A stretch of 64,000 bases of DNA. Source: Thalassospira indica. GTDB lineage: Bacteria > Pseudomonadota > Alphaproteobacteria > Rhodospirillales > Thalassospiraceae. The stretch is from contig NZ_CP031555.1 in NCBI RefSeq assembly GCF_003403095.1, positions 682,001 through 746,000 of the forward strand, in the 5' to 3' direction. The notes beneath the pieces were generated by a model. The model was not told where the DNA came from, ran no database searches, and worked only from the letters and a program-made list of their open reading frames with translations. A program made the position numbers and the translations under genes. This document shows positions 1 through 8,470 of this stretch, one piece after another (position 1 is the stretch's first letter; each line of letters starts with the position of its first letter).

Positions 1-1
1 T

Positions 2-424
2 GCCGAAAGCCGAGTGCGTTTCACCGGCTACCGGGTTGAATATTACAAGCTGTTTGTCTTTACCGTTTCGGCCGTCATGGCCGGCATCGCTGGCGCACTT
101 TATGTGCCGCAAGTCGGCATCATCAACCCCGGCGAATTTGCCCCGGCCCTTTCGATTGAAATCGTTATCTGGGTCGCAGTTGGCGGGCGTGGCACGCTTT
201 ATGGGGCGGTGCTTGGCGCGTTTATCGTCAACTATGCCAAGACCTTCTTTACCGGGGCGATGCCGGATTTCTGGCTGTTCTTCCTGGGCGGGTTGTTCAT
301 TGCGGTGACCCTGTTCCTGCCGAAAGGTGTGATCGGGGCGGTGCCAGCATTCGGATCGGCAGATCGGCAATCATTGTTCACGACCTGGCGTAAACGACGC
401 GCAAATGAGGGAGGCAAGGCATGA
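2..424 (+). CDS. urtC: Urea ABC transporter permease UrtC, C-terminal part
   Basis: This is the last 140 residues of a branched-chain-amino-acid-type ABC permease; the gene begins before the window. Hydrophobic segments separated by short loops are visible, including one starting YYKLFVFTVSAVMAGIAGAL, and the sequence ends in a basic tail (TTWRKRRANEGGKA). Assignment to UrtC rests on the next two genes, which are the paired ATPases UrtD and UrtE, and on the urease operon that follows. It would form the inner-membrane channel for urea together with UrtB. The stop codon overlaps the start of urtD as ATGA, so the two are translationally coupled. LivM-type amino acid permeases are the alternative, but the urease context argues for urea. 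Confidence 0.85.
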   Translation, partial: AESRVRFTGYRVEYYKLFVFTVSAVMAGIAGALYVPQVGIINPGEFAPALSIEIVIWVAVGGRGTLYGAVLGAFIVNYAKTFFTGAMPDFWLFFLGGLFIAVTLFLPKGVIGAVPAFGSADRQSLFTTWRKRRANEGGKA

Positions 425-1221
425 GCGAAGCAGCCGCCATTCAAAAGAATGCCTCGGACGAGGAGCAGGTCAAATCCGCGCGGTCGGAAACCATCCTTTA
501 TGTCGATGGCGTGTCGGTAACCTTTGACGGGTTCCGCGCACTCAACAACCTGTCATTTTATGTCGAGCCGGGCGAACTTCGCGCCATCATCGGCCCGAAC
601 GGGGCGGGCAAGACGACGATGATGGATATCATCACCGGCAAAACCTGGCCTGATACCGGTGATGTGCTTTTTAAAAGCGAGATCGATCTGACCAAGCTGG
701 ACGAGGCCGAGATTGCCAATCTCGGCATTGGACGCAAGTTCCAGAAGCCGACAGTGTTTGAAAGCCATACGGTTTTCGACAACCTGCTTTTGGCGTGTTC
801 GGGCGGGCGCGGGGTGTTTCAGGCGCTGTTCCATCGTCTTTCTGATGCGGAAAAGATCAAGATCGAAAAGACGCTGGTCACCATCATGCTTGAAGACAAG
901 CGTGATGAGATGGCCGCCAATCTTTCGCACGGGCAGAAGCAGTGGCTGGAAATCGGCATGCTTTTGATGCAGGAACCCGAACTTCTTCTGGTCGATGAAC
1001 CGGTTGCCGGGATGACCGATTCCGAAACCGAGGAAACGGCGAAACTTTTACGGTCGATTTCCAAGGAATACTCGGTCGTGGTGGTTGAACATGACATGGA
1101 ATTCGTCCGCGATCTTGATTGCAAGGTGACTGTCCTGCACGAAGGATCGGTTCTGGCCGAAGGCCGCCTTGATCATGTGCAGAAAGACCCGCGGGTCATT
1201 GAAGTCTATCTGGGACGCTAG
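421..1221 (+). CDS. urtD: Urea ABC transporter ATP-binding protein UrtD
   Basis: The 266-residue protein is an ABC ATPase of the LivG/UrtD type. The Walker A motif GPNGAGKTT is at residues 58-66, the signature is LSHGQ at 168-172 rather than LSGGQ, and Walker B LLLVDEP is at 188-194, followed by the switch histidine near residue 224. The LSHGQ variant and the roughly 25-residue N-terminal extension fit UrtD. It would power urea import with UrtE in the cytoplasmic face of the UrtBC permease. It overlaps urtC by 4 bases and is followed by urtE after 12 bases. LivG is the only realistic alternative and is disfavoured by the neighbouring urease genes. Confidence 0.9.
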   Translation: MSEAAAIQKNASDEEQVKSARSETILYVDGVSVTFDGFRALNNLSFYVEPGELRAIIGPNGAGKTTMMDIITGKTWPDTGDVLFKSEIDLTKLDEAEIANLGIGRKFQKPTVFESHTVFDNLLLACSGGRGVFQALFHRLSDAEKIKIEKTLVTIMLEDKRDEMAANLSHGQKQWLEIGMLLMQEPELLLVDEPVAGMTDSETEETAKLLRSISKEYSVVVVEHDMEFVRDLDCKVTVLHEGSVLAEGRLDHVQKDPRVIEVYLGR

Positions 1222-1233
1222 GGAAAAACTGTC

Positions 1234-1929
1234 ATGCTTGATGTCAGCAATATTGATCTGTTCTATGGCGCGTCCCATGCGTTGCGCAAGGTGTCGCTGA
1301 GTGCTGAAACCGGCAAGGTAACCGCGGTTTTGGGCCGTAACGGGGTTGGCAAAACGTCGTTGATGCGGGCCGTGGTTGGCCAGCACCCGATAACGGAAGG
1401 CAACATCAAATGGGAAGGCAAGGATATCTCGCGCGATCCGTCATATCGTCGCTCGGCCAATGGGATCGCGATTGTCCCGCAAGGGCGCGAGATTTTCCCG
1501 CTTTTGACGGTGAAGGAAAATCTTGAGACTGGCTTTGCCGCATTGCCGCGTGCCCTGCGCCATATCCCGGATGAGATTTTCGAACTGTTCCCGGTGCTGC
1601 GCGACATGCTGGGCCGTCGCGGTGGGGATCTTTCGGGCGGGCAGCAACAGCAGTTGGCCATTGGGCGCGCACTTGTCACCCGACCACGGTTGCTGGTGCT
1701 TGATGAGCCGACCGAGGGCATTCAGCCATCGATCATCAAGGACATTCAGCGTGTCATCAAACAGCTGGCGGATCGCGGTGATATGGCGATCTTGCTGGTG
1801 GAGCAGTACTTTGAATTCGCCCATGAACTGGCCGACGAGATTGTCGTGCTGGAACGTGGCGAGGTCGTTTTGTCGGGTGCGAAGGAAACGCTCGATCGTG
1901 AAAAAGTCCGTGCCTATCTGACTGTTTGA
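1234..1929 (+). CDS. urtE: Urea ABC transporter ATP-binding protein UrtE
   Basis: This 231-residue LivF-type ABC ATPase has Walker A GRNGVGKTS at residues 34-42, a Q-loop near VPQGREIFP, signature LSGGQ at 133-137 and Walker B LVLDEPT at 154-160. The TEGIQPS sequence after Walker B is typical of UrtE and LivF. It is the second ATPase of the urea importer and the last urt gene. Transcription may end or be slowed at the 54-base hairpin downstream, before ureD. Confidence 0.9.
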   Translation: MLDVSNIDLFYGASHALRKVSLSAETGKVTAVLGRNGVGKTSLMRAVVGQHPITEGNIKWEGKDISRDPSYRRSANGIAIVPQGREIFPLLTVKENLETGFAALPRALRHIPDEIFELFPVLRDMLGRRGGDLSGGQQQQLAIGRALVTRPRLLVLDEPTEGIQPSIIKDIQRVIKQLADRGDMAILLVEQYFEFAHELADEIVVLERGEVVLSGAKETLDREKVRAYLTV

Positions 1930-1971
1930 TCGGCATTTGCCAAAATTTTGCGCAAACTTGATGCTGTCAAT

Positions 1972-2025
1972 CGGGCCAAATACCGCCGAACTCCCTGTAT
2001 CGACAGGGTGTTGGCGGTTGGCCCG
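1972..2025 (+). other. Large imperfect hairpin between urt and ure genes
   Basis: Arms CGGGCCAA (1972-1979), CCGCC (1983-1987) and CCCTGT (1993-1998) face ACAGGG (2003-2008), GGCGG (2013-2017) and TTGGCCCG (2018-2025), closing on a four-base loop. No T-run follows, so this is not a textbook terminator. It may protect or process the urt mRNA 3' end. The right arm also forms part of the sigma-54-like promoter described next. Confidence 0.55.
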
Positions 2026-2034
2026 CATCTTGCT
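2018..2034 (+). promoter_or_regulatory. Sigma-54-like promoter upstream of ureD
   Basis: TTGGCCCGCATCTTGCT has the invariant GG (2020-2021) and GC (2032-2033) separated by exactly ten bases, as in the -24/-12 promoters read by RpoN. Against the consensus TGGCAC-N5-TTGC the main mismatch is C for A. It lies about 55 bases before the ureD start, the right place for a nitrogen-controlled urease operon. No clear NtrC site was found. Confidence 0.45.
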
Positions 2035-2090
2035 GTGAGGACCCTTGGTATTAAGGCTCCATAAGTGGGGCGCATTAATCAGGTGACTTT

Positions 2091-3023
2091 GTGCAGCTTC
2101 GCAAACTTGATCCGACAACATCCGCAGATCCGAATGCGGAGATGGAAACGCCAGTAACGCCCGCCCGCATCATCACCGATGGCCGGGCCGAGGTGACGTT
2201 TCGTCAGGGCACGGGTGCGGCACATCAGGGCGGGCATGCAGCCCTTGATCATCTTTATTACCGTGACCCGATGAAAATCCTGTTCCCGCGCCCGGTTGCG
2301 GGGGATCTGGCGACGGCTGTTCTGGTCACGACATCGGGCGGCATGGTTGGCGGTGATAAGCTTGCCTTTGCCGGCAAGGTCGAGGCGGGCGCATCCGCGC
2401 TGTTTACCGCCCAGGCGGCAGAAAAGATTTACCGGTCGGTCGGACCGGATTGCGAAATGTCGGTTGATCTGGATGTCGCCGATGGTGGCTGGCTTGAATG
2501 GTTGCCCCATGAAAGCATCCTGTTTGATCAGGCCCGGCTGAAACGCAAAACCACCGTGCGTGCATCTGGCAGCGGCATGGTCATGGCCGGCGAGATGATG
2601 GTGTTTGGCCGCCTTGCACGCGGTGAGGTTTTTACGACTGGGCTTGCGCGCGATGCATGGGATGTGTCGATTGATGGTCGGCCGATCTGGCGTGATGCGC
2701 TGCATCTCGAAGGTGATGTGTTGCGCATGCTTGATCACGCGGCGGCCTTTGACGGTGCACGCGCCAACGCGACCGCCATTCTGGTCGGGCAGGGCGCGGA
2801 ACAAAACCTTGAAGCGGCGCGTGACTGTTTGGCGCAGGCATCTGACGGGCTTGAGGCGCGCGATGTGTTGTGTGCCGCGACCGCGATGAAGGGAATTGTG
2901 ATTGCCCGTTTCATGGCGCGCGATCCGATGAAATTGCGCCGGGTGTATGGCGCGTGGTGGAAGACATTCCGTCATCAAACAAGGGGGCTTCCCGCACGCT
3001 TGCCGCGTTTGTGGGAGATTTAA
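2091..3023 (+). CDS. ureD: Urease accessory protein UreD (UreH)
   Basis: The 310-residue protein matches UreD, the scaffold that binds apo-urease and, with UreF and UreG, delivers nickel to the active site. Recognisable family segments are GGMVGGDKLAF followed by ALFTAQAAEKIYRS, and WLPHESILFDQARL. The GTG start at 2091 is supported by AGGTGA five bases upstream; an internal ATG at 2142 (METPVTP) is the alternative. It is the first gene of ureDABCEFG and follows the urea importer genes, so import and hydrolysis of urea are grouped. Confidence 0.9.
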   Translation: MQLRKLDPTTSADPNAEMETPVTPARIITDGRAEVTFRQGTGAAHQGGHAALDHLYYRDPMKILFPRPVAGDLATAVLVTTSGGMVGGDKLAFAGKVEAGASALFTAQAAEKIYRSVGPDCEMSVDLDVADGGWLEWLPHESILFDQARLKRKTTVRASGSGMVMAGEMMVFGRLARGEVFTTGLARDAWDVSIDGRPIWRDALHLEGDVLRMLDHAAAFDGARANATAILVGQGAEQNLEAARDCLAQASDGLEARDVLCAATAMKGIVIARFMARDPMKLRRVYGAWWKTFRHQTRGLPARLPRLWEI

Positions 3024-3049
3024 TAAATGAAGCCAAGGAGTAGGCAGGC

Positions 3050-3352
3050 ATGAATCTGACGCCACGCGAGAAGGACAAACTGCTGGTCTCGGTCGCCGCC
3101 ATGGTGGCGCGCAATCGCCTTGCACGGGGGGTGAAGCTTAATTACCCCGAAGCGATCGCGATCATCACCGACTATGTCGTTGAAGGTGCGCGTGATGGTC
3201 GTTCTGTTGCCGATCTGATGCGCGACGGGGCGACCGTGATCACGCGCGATCAGGTGATGGATGGCATTGCCGAAATGATCCACGAAATTCAGGTCGAAGC
3301 CACCTTCCCGGACGGGACGAAGCTTGTGACCGTTCACGAACCGATCCGTTAA
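3050..3352 (+). CDS. ureA: Urease gamma subunit UreA
   Basis: The 100-residue protein is the standard length for UreA and begins [12 protein letters not shown], the family hallmark. The segment [14 protein letters not shown] and the ending [11 protein letters not shown] are also typical. It is one of three structural subunits (UreA, UreB, UreC) of cytoplasmic urease, which hydrolyses urea to ammonia and carbamate. The start is set by AAGGAG about 14 bases upstream. It sits 26 bases after ureD and 17 before ureB. Confidence 0.97.
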   Translation: MNLTPREKDKLLVSVAAMVARNRLARGVKLNYPEAIAIITDYVVEGARDGRSVADLMRDGATVITRDQVMDGIAEMIHEIQVEATFPDGTKLVTVHEPIR

Positions 3353-3369
3353 GGAAAGAGGAGCGCGTT

Positions 3370-3675
3370 ATGATTCCAGGTGAAATCATTACCAAGGAAG
3401 GCAGCCTCATCCTGAACGAGGGGCGTGAAACCAAAACCATCACCGTTGCCAATACCGGGGACCGTCCGGTGCAGGTGGGGTCGCACTATCATTTCTATGA
3501 AACCAATCCGGGCCTTGATTTTGATCGTGAAGCCGCACGTGGCTTTCGCCTTGATATCCCGGCTGGAACCGCTGTTCGTTTCGAGCCGGGCCAGTCGCGC
3601 GAAGTCAATCTGGTGAAATATGCCGGTACCGGCACGGTCTATGGCTTTAACGCCAAAATCAACGGCAAGCTTTAA
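3370..3675 (+). CDS. ureB: Urease beta subunit UreB
   Basis: At 101 residues this is a normal separate UreB. It starts MIPGEI and carries the family segments [19 protein letters not shown] and [10 protein letters not shown]. UreB packs between UreA and UreC in the trimeric urease. A GAGGAG ribosome binding site precedes the ATG. The gene lies 17 bases after ureA and 17 before ureC, consistent with one transcript. Confidence 0.97.
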   Translation: MIPGEIITKEGSLILNEGRETKTITVANTGDRPVQVGSHYHFYETNPGLDFDREAARGFRLDIPAGTAVRFEPGQSREVNLVKYAGTGTVYGFNAKINGKL

Positions 3676-3692
3676 GCGGGGGGATGGAATAA

Positions 3693-5405
3693 ATGGCTTA
3701 CGAAATTGATCGTCCGTCCTATGCGGCCATGTTTGGTCCGACCGTCGGGGACAAGGTGCGACTGGCCGATACCGACCTGATCATCGAGGTCGAAAAAGAC
3801 TTCACCACCCTTGGCGAGGAAGTCAAATTTGGCGGCGGCAAGGTGATCCGTGATGGCATGGGCCAGTCACAGGCAACGCGCGCTGATGGTGCGGTTGATA
3901 CCGTGATCACCAATGCGCTGATCCTTGATTACACTGGTATTATCAAGGCCGACATCGGTATTCGCGATGGCCGCATTGCCGGGATCGGCAAGGCCGGGAA
4001 CCCGGATGTGCAGCCCGGTGTTGATATCATCATTGGTCCGGGCACCGAGATTATTGCCGGTGAAGGTAACATCATCACCGCTGGCGGGATTGATGCCCAT
4101 ATTCACTGGATCTGCCCGCAACAGGTTGAAGATGCGCTTTATTCCGGCGTGACCAGCATGCTGGGCGGTGGTACCGGCCCGGCGGCGGGTACGAATGCCA
4201 CCACCTGTACGCCGGGTCCGTGGCACATAGCCCGGATGCTGCAGGCGGCCGACGGCATTCCGATGAATATCGGTTTCTTTGGCAAGGGCAATGCGACCCT
4301 GCCCGGATCGCTGATTGAGCAGGTCAAGGCAGGTGCTTGTGGCCTGAAGCTTCATGAAGACTGGGGCACCACCCCGGCTGCGATTGATACCTGCCTGTCA
4401 GTTGCCGATGACCTTGATGTGCAGGTCATGATCCATACCGATACATTGAATGAAAGCGGCTTTGTCGAGCACACCCGTGCATCGTTCAAGGGCCGGACCA
4501 TTCACACCTTCCATACCGAAGGTGCCGGTGGTGGACATGCGCCAGACATCATCAAGCTGTGCGGCGAAGCCAACGTACTGCCAAGCTCGACCAATCCGAC
4601 CCGTCCGTTTACGGTCAATACGATTGACGAGCATCTGGATATGCTGATGGTCTGCCATCACCTTGATCCGAAAATCCCCGAAGACGTCGCCTTTGCCGAA
4701 AGCCGTATCCGCCGTGAAACAATCGCGGCCGAAGATATCCTGCATGATCTTGGCGCATTTTCGATCATCTCGTCAGACAGTCAGGCGATGGGCCGTGTCG
4801 GTGAAGTCATCACCCGCACCTGGCAGACAGCAGACAAGATGAAAAAGCAGCGCGGTGCGTTGCCCGAGGATTCAGGCAAGGGCAACGATAACTTCCGTGC
4901 CAAGCGCTACGTTGCGAAATACACCATCAACCCGGCGATTGCGCAGGGGATTGGCGCGCATGTCGGATCCATCGAAGTTGGCAAGATTGCCGACCTTGTG
5001 GTTTGGAAGCCGATGTTCTTTGGCACCAAGCCCGACATGGTCATCAAAGCGGGCATGATTGCCGCCGCCGCCATGGGCGATCCGAACGCATCGATCCCGA
5101 CGCCGCAGCCGGTCCATTACCGCCCGATGTTTGGCGCCTATGGCAATGCGCTTGCGAAGTCGAGCTTCTCGTTTGTCTCGCAGGCCGGCATTGATGCGGG
5201 TATTGCCGCCGAGTTCGGCTTGTCGAAGGAACTTCTGGCGGTGTCGAACACGCGTAATATCGGCAAGAAGGACATGAAGCTGAATGATGCGTTGCCGGTG
5301 ATGGAAGTTGATCCGGAAACCTATCAGGTGACGGCGGATGGTGAACTTCTGACCTGTCAGCCGGTTGACGTTGTGCCGATGGCGCAGCGTTACTTCCTGT
5401 TCTGA
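3693..5405 (+). CDS. ureC: Urease alpha subunit UreC (catalytic)
   Basis: The 570-residue protein is full length. All nickel-site residues expected from known ureases are visible: His136 and His138 in DAHIHW, the lysine that is carbamylated at position 219 in GLKLHEDWG, the adjacent His221, histidines in MIHTDTLNE and [15 protein letters not shown], and the aspartate in SSDSQAMGR. The mobile-flap segment MVCHHLD is also present. Nothing suggests inactivity. The enzyme is cytoplasmic and depends on the UreDEFG proteins encoded around it. Confidence 0.98.
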   Translation: MAYEIDRPSYAAMFGPTVGDKVRLADTDLIIEVEKDFTTLGEEVKFGGGKVIRDGMGQSQATRADGAVDTVITNALILDYTGIIKADIGIRDGRIAGIGKAGNPDVQPGVDIIIGPGTEIIAGEGNIITAGGIDAHIHWICPQQVEDALYSGVTSMLGGGTGPAAGTNATTCTPGPWHIARMLQAADGIPMNIGFFGKGNATLPGSLIEQVKAGACGLKLHEDWGTTPAAIDTCLSVADDLDVQVMIHTDTLNESGFVEHTRASFKGRTIHTFHTEGAGGGHAPDIIKLCGEANVLPSSTNPTRPFTVNTIDEHLDMLMVCHHLDPKIPEDVAFAESRIRRETIAAEDILHDLGAFSIISSDSQAMGRVGEVITRTWQTADKMKKQRGALPEDSGKGNDNFRAKRYVAKYTINPAIAQGIGAHVGSIEVGKIADLVVWKPMFFGTKPDMVIKAGMIAAAAMGDPNASIPTPQPVHYRPMFGAYGNALAKSSFSFVSQAGIDAGIAAEFGLSKELLAVSNTRNIGKKDMKLNDALPVMEVDPETYQVTADGELLTCQPVDVVPMAQRYFLF

Positions 5406-5423
5406 TCGGTGGCTGAGAACACC

Positions 5424-5969
5424 ATGCGTCACGCCATTGAACATATCCCGGTTGATCGTGCCGACACGTCCGAAGTGCGCGGCACGGTGACCCTGGCCTT
5501 TTCCGATCGGCATCGCCGCCGCATTCGTCTGCATGATGATGCGGGGGAGCCGTTCTTGCTTGATTTGCCGCATGCGGTGCGTCTGGCGGATAGGGATCGC
5601 TTGCGCCTTGCTGATGGCGGGGTGATTGTCGTCCGCGCAGCCGAGGAGCCGGTTCTGACCATCACGGCGGCCGGTCCGATTGCGACCGCCAAACTGGCCT
5701 GGCATATCGGCAACCGGCACACCCCGGTTCAGGTTCTGAGTGACGGGCGTCTGCGCATCATTGATGACCATGTAATGCGCGACATGATTACGGGCCTTGG
5801 CGGTGTGGTGGAAAACGAAATCGCACCGTTTGATCCGCTGAACGGGGCCTATCACGGGCTTGGCGGCGCACATGGTCACAGCCATGGCAACGATCATTTC
5901 GACCATGAGGATCATGAACATGATCACAAGCACAGCCATCACCACGGGCATTCCCATGACCACGGATGA
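5424..5969 (+). CDS. ureE: Urease nickel chaperone UreE with His-rich tail
   Basis: UreE binds nickel and hands it to UreG. The N-terminal part (about 145 residues) has the peptide-binding and metal-binding domains, with the family-like segments RLADRDRLRLADG and WHIGNRHTPVQV. The last 38 residues hold 16 histidines mixed with Asp, Gly and Ser, a nickel storage tail like that of Klebsiella UreE. A GTG at 5409 in frame could add five residues; ATG at 5424 (MRHAIEHIP) is preferred, although no strong ribosome binding site is seen for either. The 3' end overlaps ureF by 14 bases. Confidence 0.93.
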   Translation: MRHAIEHIPVDRADTSEVRGTVTLAFSDRHRRRIRLHDDAGEPFLLDLPHAVRLADRDRLRLADGGVIVVRAAEEPVLTITAAGPIATAKLAWHIGNRHTPVQVLSDGRLRIIDDHVMRDMITGLGGVVENEIAPFDPLNGAYHGLGGAHGHSHGNDHFDHEDHEHDHKHSHHHGHSHDHG

Positions 5970-6666
5970 CCTGACCCTTAACCCGGCCGGCCTGATGCGG
6001 TTGATGACGTGGCTAAGTCCGTCATTCCCGGTTGGTGCCTATACCTATTCGCATGGCGTTGAATATGCCGTCGAAGACGGCCGGGTGACATCGGCTGATA
6101 GCCTGATCAACTGGGTTGAAGGGGTTCTGGAATTCGGCGCCGGGCGGATTGATGCGGTGCTGTTTTGTGCCGCATGGCGGGCGGCGCGTGCCGGTGATGA
6201 AGCGGCCCTGTTTGACATCGGGGTTGAGGCCGATTGTTGGCGTGGCACGTCCGAGATGGCGTTGGAGGCAACCGCGCAGGGACGTGCCTTTGTCTCGACC
6301 ATGCAAAAGGTCTGGGGTGATGGGATGATCACTCGTTGGGCCGATGCCATGCGCGAAGATGATCGTTTGCCATCCTATCCGGTGGCGGTGGGCATTGCGG
6401 CGGCTCAGTTTGATGTGCCGCTGCCTGATGCGCTGACGGCGTATTTGCATGCGATGGCGGCAAACCTTGTGTCCAGTGCGGTGCGTCTGGTGCCGCTCGG
6501 CCAGACCGATGGTGTCAGATCACTGTCGTCGCTGGATGGTGCAGTATCGGTTGCCGTTGATCACGCCATGCAGGCTGAACTTTCCGATCTTGGTGCCGCG
6601 GCACCGATGGTCGACTGGACGTCGATGAAACACGAAACCCAATATACGAGGCTATTTAGATCATGA
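5956..6666 (+). CDS. ureF: Urease accessory protein UreF
   Basis: The protein of 236 residues starts at ATG 5956 ([12 protein letters not shown]); reading further upstream would run through the ureE His-codon region in another frame and gives a non-family N-terminus. Family segments are [24 protein letters not shown] near the start and [13 protein letters not shown] near the end. UreF is the GTPase-regulating partner of UreD and UreG in nickel insertion. The stop codon overlaps the ureG start as ATGA. Confidence 0.92.
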   Translation: MTTDDLTLNPAGLMRLMTWLSPSFPVGAYTYSHGVEYAVEDGRVTSADSLINWVEGVLEFGAGRIDAVLFCAAWRAARAGDEAALFDIGVEADCWRGTSEMALEATAQGRAFVSTMQKVWGDGMITRWADAMREDDRLPSYPVAVGIAAAQFDVPLPDALTAYLHAMAANLVSSAVRLVPLGQTDGVRSLSSLDGAVSVAVDHAMQAELSDLGAAAPMVDWTSMKHETQYTRLFRS

Positions 6667-7283
6667 GCTCTCCCCTTCGTATCGGAATTGGTGGCCCGGT
6701 TGGTTCGGGCAAGACCGCCCTTCTGGAACGCCTGTGCAAGGCGATGCGCGATGAGTTCAACATCGCTGCCATCACAAACGATATCTACACCCGCGAAGAT
6801 GCCGAATTCATGACCCGTTCGGGCGCGCTGGCGGCTGACCGCATTGCCGGTGTAGAAACCGGTGGCTGCCCGCATACGGCCATTCGCGAAGATGCCTCGA
6901 TCAATCTGGCGGCTGTCGAAGATATGGCCGCCAAGCATGCCGGTCTTGAGGCGATCTTTATTGAATCGGGCGGCGACAACCTGTCTGCCACCTTCTCGCC
7001 GGAGCTGGCCGACATCACAATTTACGTCATCGACGTTTCGGCAGGCGACAAAATCCCGCGTAAGGGTGGCCCGGGCATCACCCGTTCTGATCTGCTCGTG
7101 ATCAACAAAACCGATCTGGCGCCGCTGGTGGGGGCCGATCTGGGCGTGATGGATCGCGATGCCAAGAAAATGCGCGGGGACCGTCCGTTCCTGTTCACCA
7201 ATCTCAAGGCGATGGACGGCCTTGAAGATGTCAAAAACTTCATCATCGAGACAGGGGGGCTCCGCCAATCCGCAGCATCCTGA
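6663..7283 (+). CDS. ureG: Urease GTPase UreG
   Basis: The 206-residue SIMIBI GTPase has the P-loop GGPVGSGKT at residues 10-18, the nickel-binding Cys-Pro-His in [21 protein letters not shown], and the NKTD guanine-specificity motif. UreG hydrolyses GTP while nickel is moved into urease in complex with UreD and UreF. It overlaps ureF by 4 bases and is the last gene of the operon; a strong terminator follows about 80 bases later. Confidence 0.97.
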   Translation: MSSPLRIGIGGPVGSGKTALLERLCKAMRDEFNIAAITNDIYTREDAEFMTRSGALAADRIAGVETGGCPHTAIREDASINLAAVEDMAAKHAGLEAIFIESGGDNLSATFSPELADITIYVIDVSAGDKIPRKGGPGITRSDLLVINKTDLAPLVGADLGVMDRDAKKMRGDRPFLFTNLKAMDGLEDVKNFIIETGGLRQSAAS

Positions 7284-7364
7284 TATGGGGATATAAGGAT
7301 AGCTGCACGGGCAGGGCCGGTTACATTAATGCGGCCTTGACCCAAGGATGACGGGAGCACGCAC

Positions 7365-7398
7365 CGCCCGGCTGGCAACAGCCGGGCGTTTGTGTTTG
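7365..7398 (+). terminator. Intrinsic terminator of the urease operon
   Basis: A perfect ten-base stem CGCCCGGCTG (7365-7374) and CAGCCGGGCG (7379-7388) closes a GCAA tetraloop and is followed by TTTGTGTTTGTT. Confidence 0.9.
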
Positions 7399-7417
7399 TT
7401 GGGTTTAAATCAAATAC

Positions 7418-7433
7418 GCAACTTTTTAGTTGC
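7418..7433. promoter_or_regulatory. Operator palindrome 1 of the SRPBCC-ArsR pair
   Basis: GCAAC-N6-GTTGC (GCAACT TTTT AGTTGC) lies 49 bases upstream of the SRPBCC start and is partly extended by flanking TA pairs. The same GCAAC-N6-GTTGC pattern recurs at 7463-7478. The ArsR protein encoded downstream is the likely binder; this is inferred. Confidence 0.6.
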
Positions 7434-7462
7434 ATAATAGAAAATCTTCTGGCAGGTTAAAG

Positions 7463-7478
7463 GCAACCAGGAGGTTGC
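7463..7478. promoter_or_regulatory. Operator palindrome 2 overlapping the ribosome binding site
   Basis: GCAACC AGGA GGTTGC repeats the GCAAC-N6-GTTGC pattern 45 bases after palindrome 1. It contains the ribosome binding site AGGAGG (7469-7474) of the SRPBCC gene, so it could act as a DNA operator, as an RNA hairpin hiding the ribosome binding site, or both. Confidence 0.55.
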
Positions 7479-7481
7479 GCT

Positions 7482-7928
7482 ATGTCAAATACCATAGAGA
7501 AGTCGATTGAAATCAAAGCGTCCCGTTCCCGCGTGTGGAAGGCCCTGACCGATTCCAAGGAATTCGGCATCTGGTTCGGGATTGATATCAAGGCGCCGTT
7601 TGTCGTGGGCGAGGTATCCAGGGGCATGTTCACCATTGATGGTTTCACCCATGTGCCGTGGAATTCAACGATCAAGGCGATGGAGGAACCGGCTTACTTC
7701 GCCTATACATGGCACCCCTATGCGGTTGACCCCGAAGTCGATTACAGTGGCGAACCCGAAACCCTTGTCGAATTCTGGCTTGAAGAAACGTCCGGCACGA
7801 CATCGGTAAAGGTGCGCGAAACCGGATTTGATAATCTACCACCCCATCGCATTGCTGATGCGTTGCGGGCCAATACAAACGGCTGGGGCTTCCAGCTTGA
7901 AAACATCAAGAAATATGCAGAAAGCTGA
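7482..7928 (+). CDS. SRPBCC (AHSA1-like) protein
   Basis: The 148-residue protein belongs to the START/SRPBCC superfamily of the Aha1 C-terminal type. It opens with a beta strand plus SRVWKALTDSKEFGIWFG, the typical start of the fold, and has WHPYAVDP and the ending NTNGWGFQLENIKKY. These proteins have a hydrophobic pocket; the ligand here is unknown. It overlaps an ArsR-family gene by 14 bases, a very common pairing in proteobacteria, so the regulator probably controls this gene. A strong AGGAGG lies in the palindrome just upstream. Confidence 0.85.
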   Translation: MSNTIEKSIEIKASRSRVWKALTDSKEFGIWFGIDIKAPFVVGEVSRGMFTIDGFTHVPWNSTIKAMEEPAYFAYTWHPYAVDPEVDYSGEPETLVEFWLEETSGTTSVKVRETGFDNLPPHRIADALRANTNGWGFQLENIKKYAES

Positions 7929-8274
7929 AAAAAATACAGATAATGGCAAACAGGACTGGGATTTTTCCGCCCTGTTTGCCGCCTTGGGCGATCCGACACG
8001 GTTGGCGATATTTGATCGTCTGGCCGATGGCAAGCCGCGCTCGATCTCGGTGTTGTCTGATGATGCCGATATGACCCGGCAGGCCGTGACCAAGCATCTG
8101 CGCGTGCTTGAGGCGGCAGGTCTTGTGCAGAACCATCGGGTCGGGCGCGAAAGCCAGTATGCCTTTTGCCCGGAACAACTGGCCGAGGCGCGCGCTTATC
8201 TTGATCAGGTGGCGGGCCGTTGGGAATCTGCCCTGATGCGGCTTAAGTCCTTTGTCGAAGATGGCGAGGCCTAA
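7915..8274 (+). CDS. ArsR-family transcriptional regulator
   Basis: The 119-residue protein starts at ATG 7915 (MQKAEKNTDNG); a longer upstream reading lies wholly within the SRPBCC gene. It has a winged helix-turn-helix: FAALGDPTRLAIFDRLADG, then MTRQAVTKHLRVLEAAGLVQNHRVGRE. No metal-binding cysteine cluster is present, so it is not a classical metal sensor. It is translationally coupled to the SRPBCC gene and probably represses both through the GCAAC-N6-GTTGC sites. Confidence 0.88.
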   Translation: MQKAEKNTDNGKQDWDFSALFAALGDPTRLAIFDRLADGKPRSISVLSDDADMTRQAVTKHLRVLEAAGLVQNHRVGRESQYAFCPEQLAEARAYLDQVAGRWESALMRLKSFVEDGEA

Positions 8275-8289
8275 GGTTTTGAAAATTAT

Positions 8290-8329
8290 CGGATATTGCG
8301 TTCCTCTTAAATGAGCTACGCAGTATCCG
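8290..8329. other. Inverted repeat after arsR
   Basis: CGGATATTGCG (8290-8300) and CGCAGTATCCG (8319-8329) pair over 11 bases with one mismatch across an 18-base loop, 16 bases after the arsR stop, followed by TTGTCATTTTG. It could be a weak terminator for arsR or a site controlling bioY. Confidence 0.4.
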
Positions 8330-8383
8330 TTGTCATTTTGCTTGGCGTCGATGATATTTGCGGTTATCCCATATCGCGTTGAG

Positions 8384-8469
8384 CCGGTCGGGCGGACCGG
8401 TTAACGGAGGCCATTCTGCGCAAGGGGTTGATTGCAGGACGGCCTTATAACGGGAATGGGAAACCGTTA
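8384..8469 (+). promoter_or_regulatory. Structured leader before bioY
   Basis: The leader has a perfect hairpin CCGGTC (8384-8389)/GACCGG (8395-8400). The sequence TAACGG occurs twice (8402-8407 and 8448-8453), and both copies can pair with CCGTTA (8464-8469), which ends one base before the ATG. AGGCC (8408-8412) can also pair with GGCCT (8441-8445). Alternative pairing around the start codon is possible. No BioR-type TTATCTATAA box was found. Confidence 0.35.
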
Positions 8470-8470
8470 C

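Noticed and set aside
8281..8470. BioR operator or a known riboswitch before bioY.
   Set aside because: No TTATCTATAA-like box and no known riboswitch core could be found by eye.
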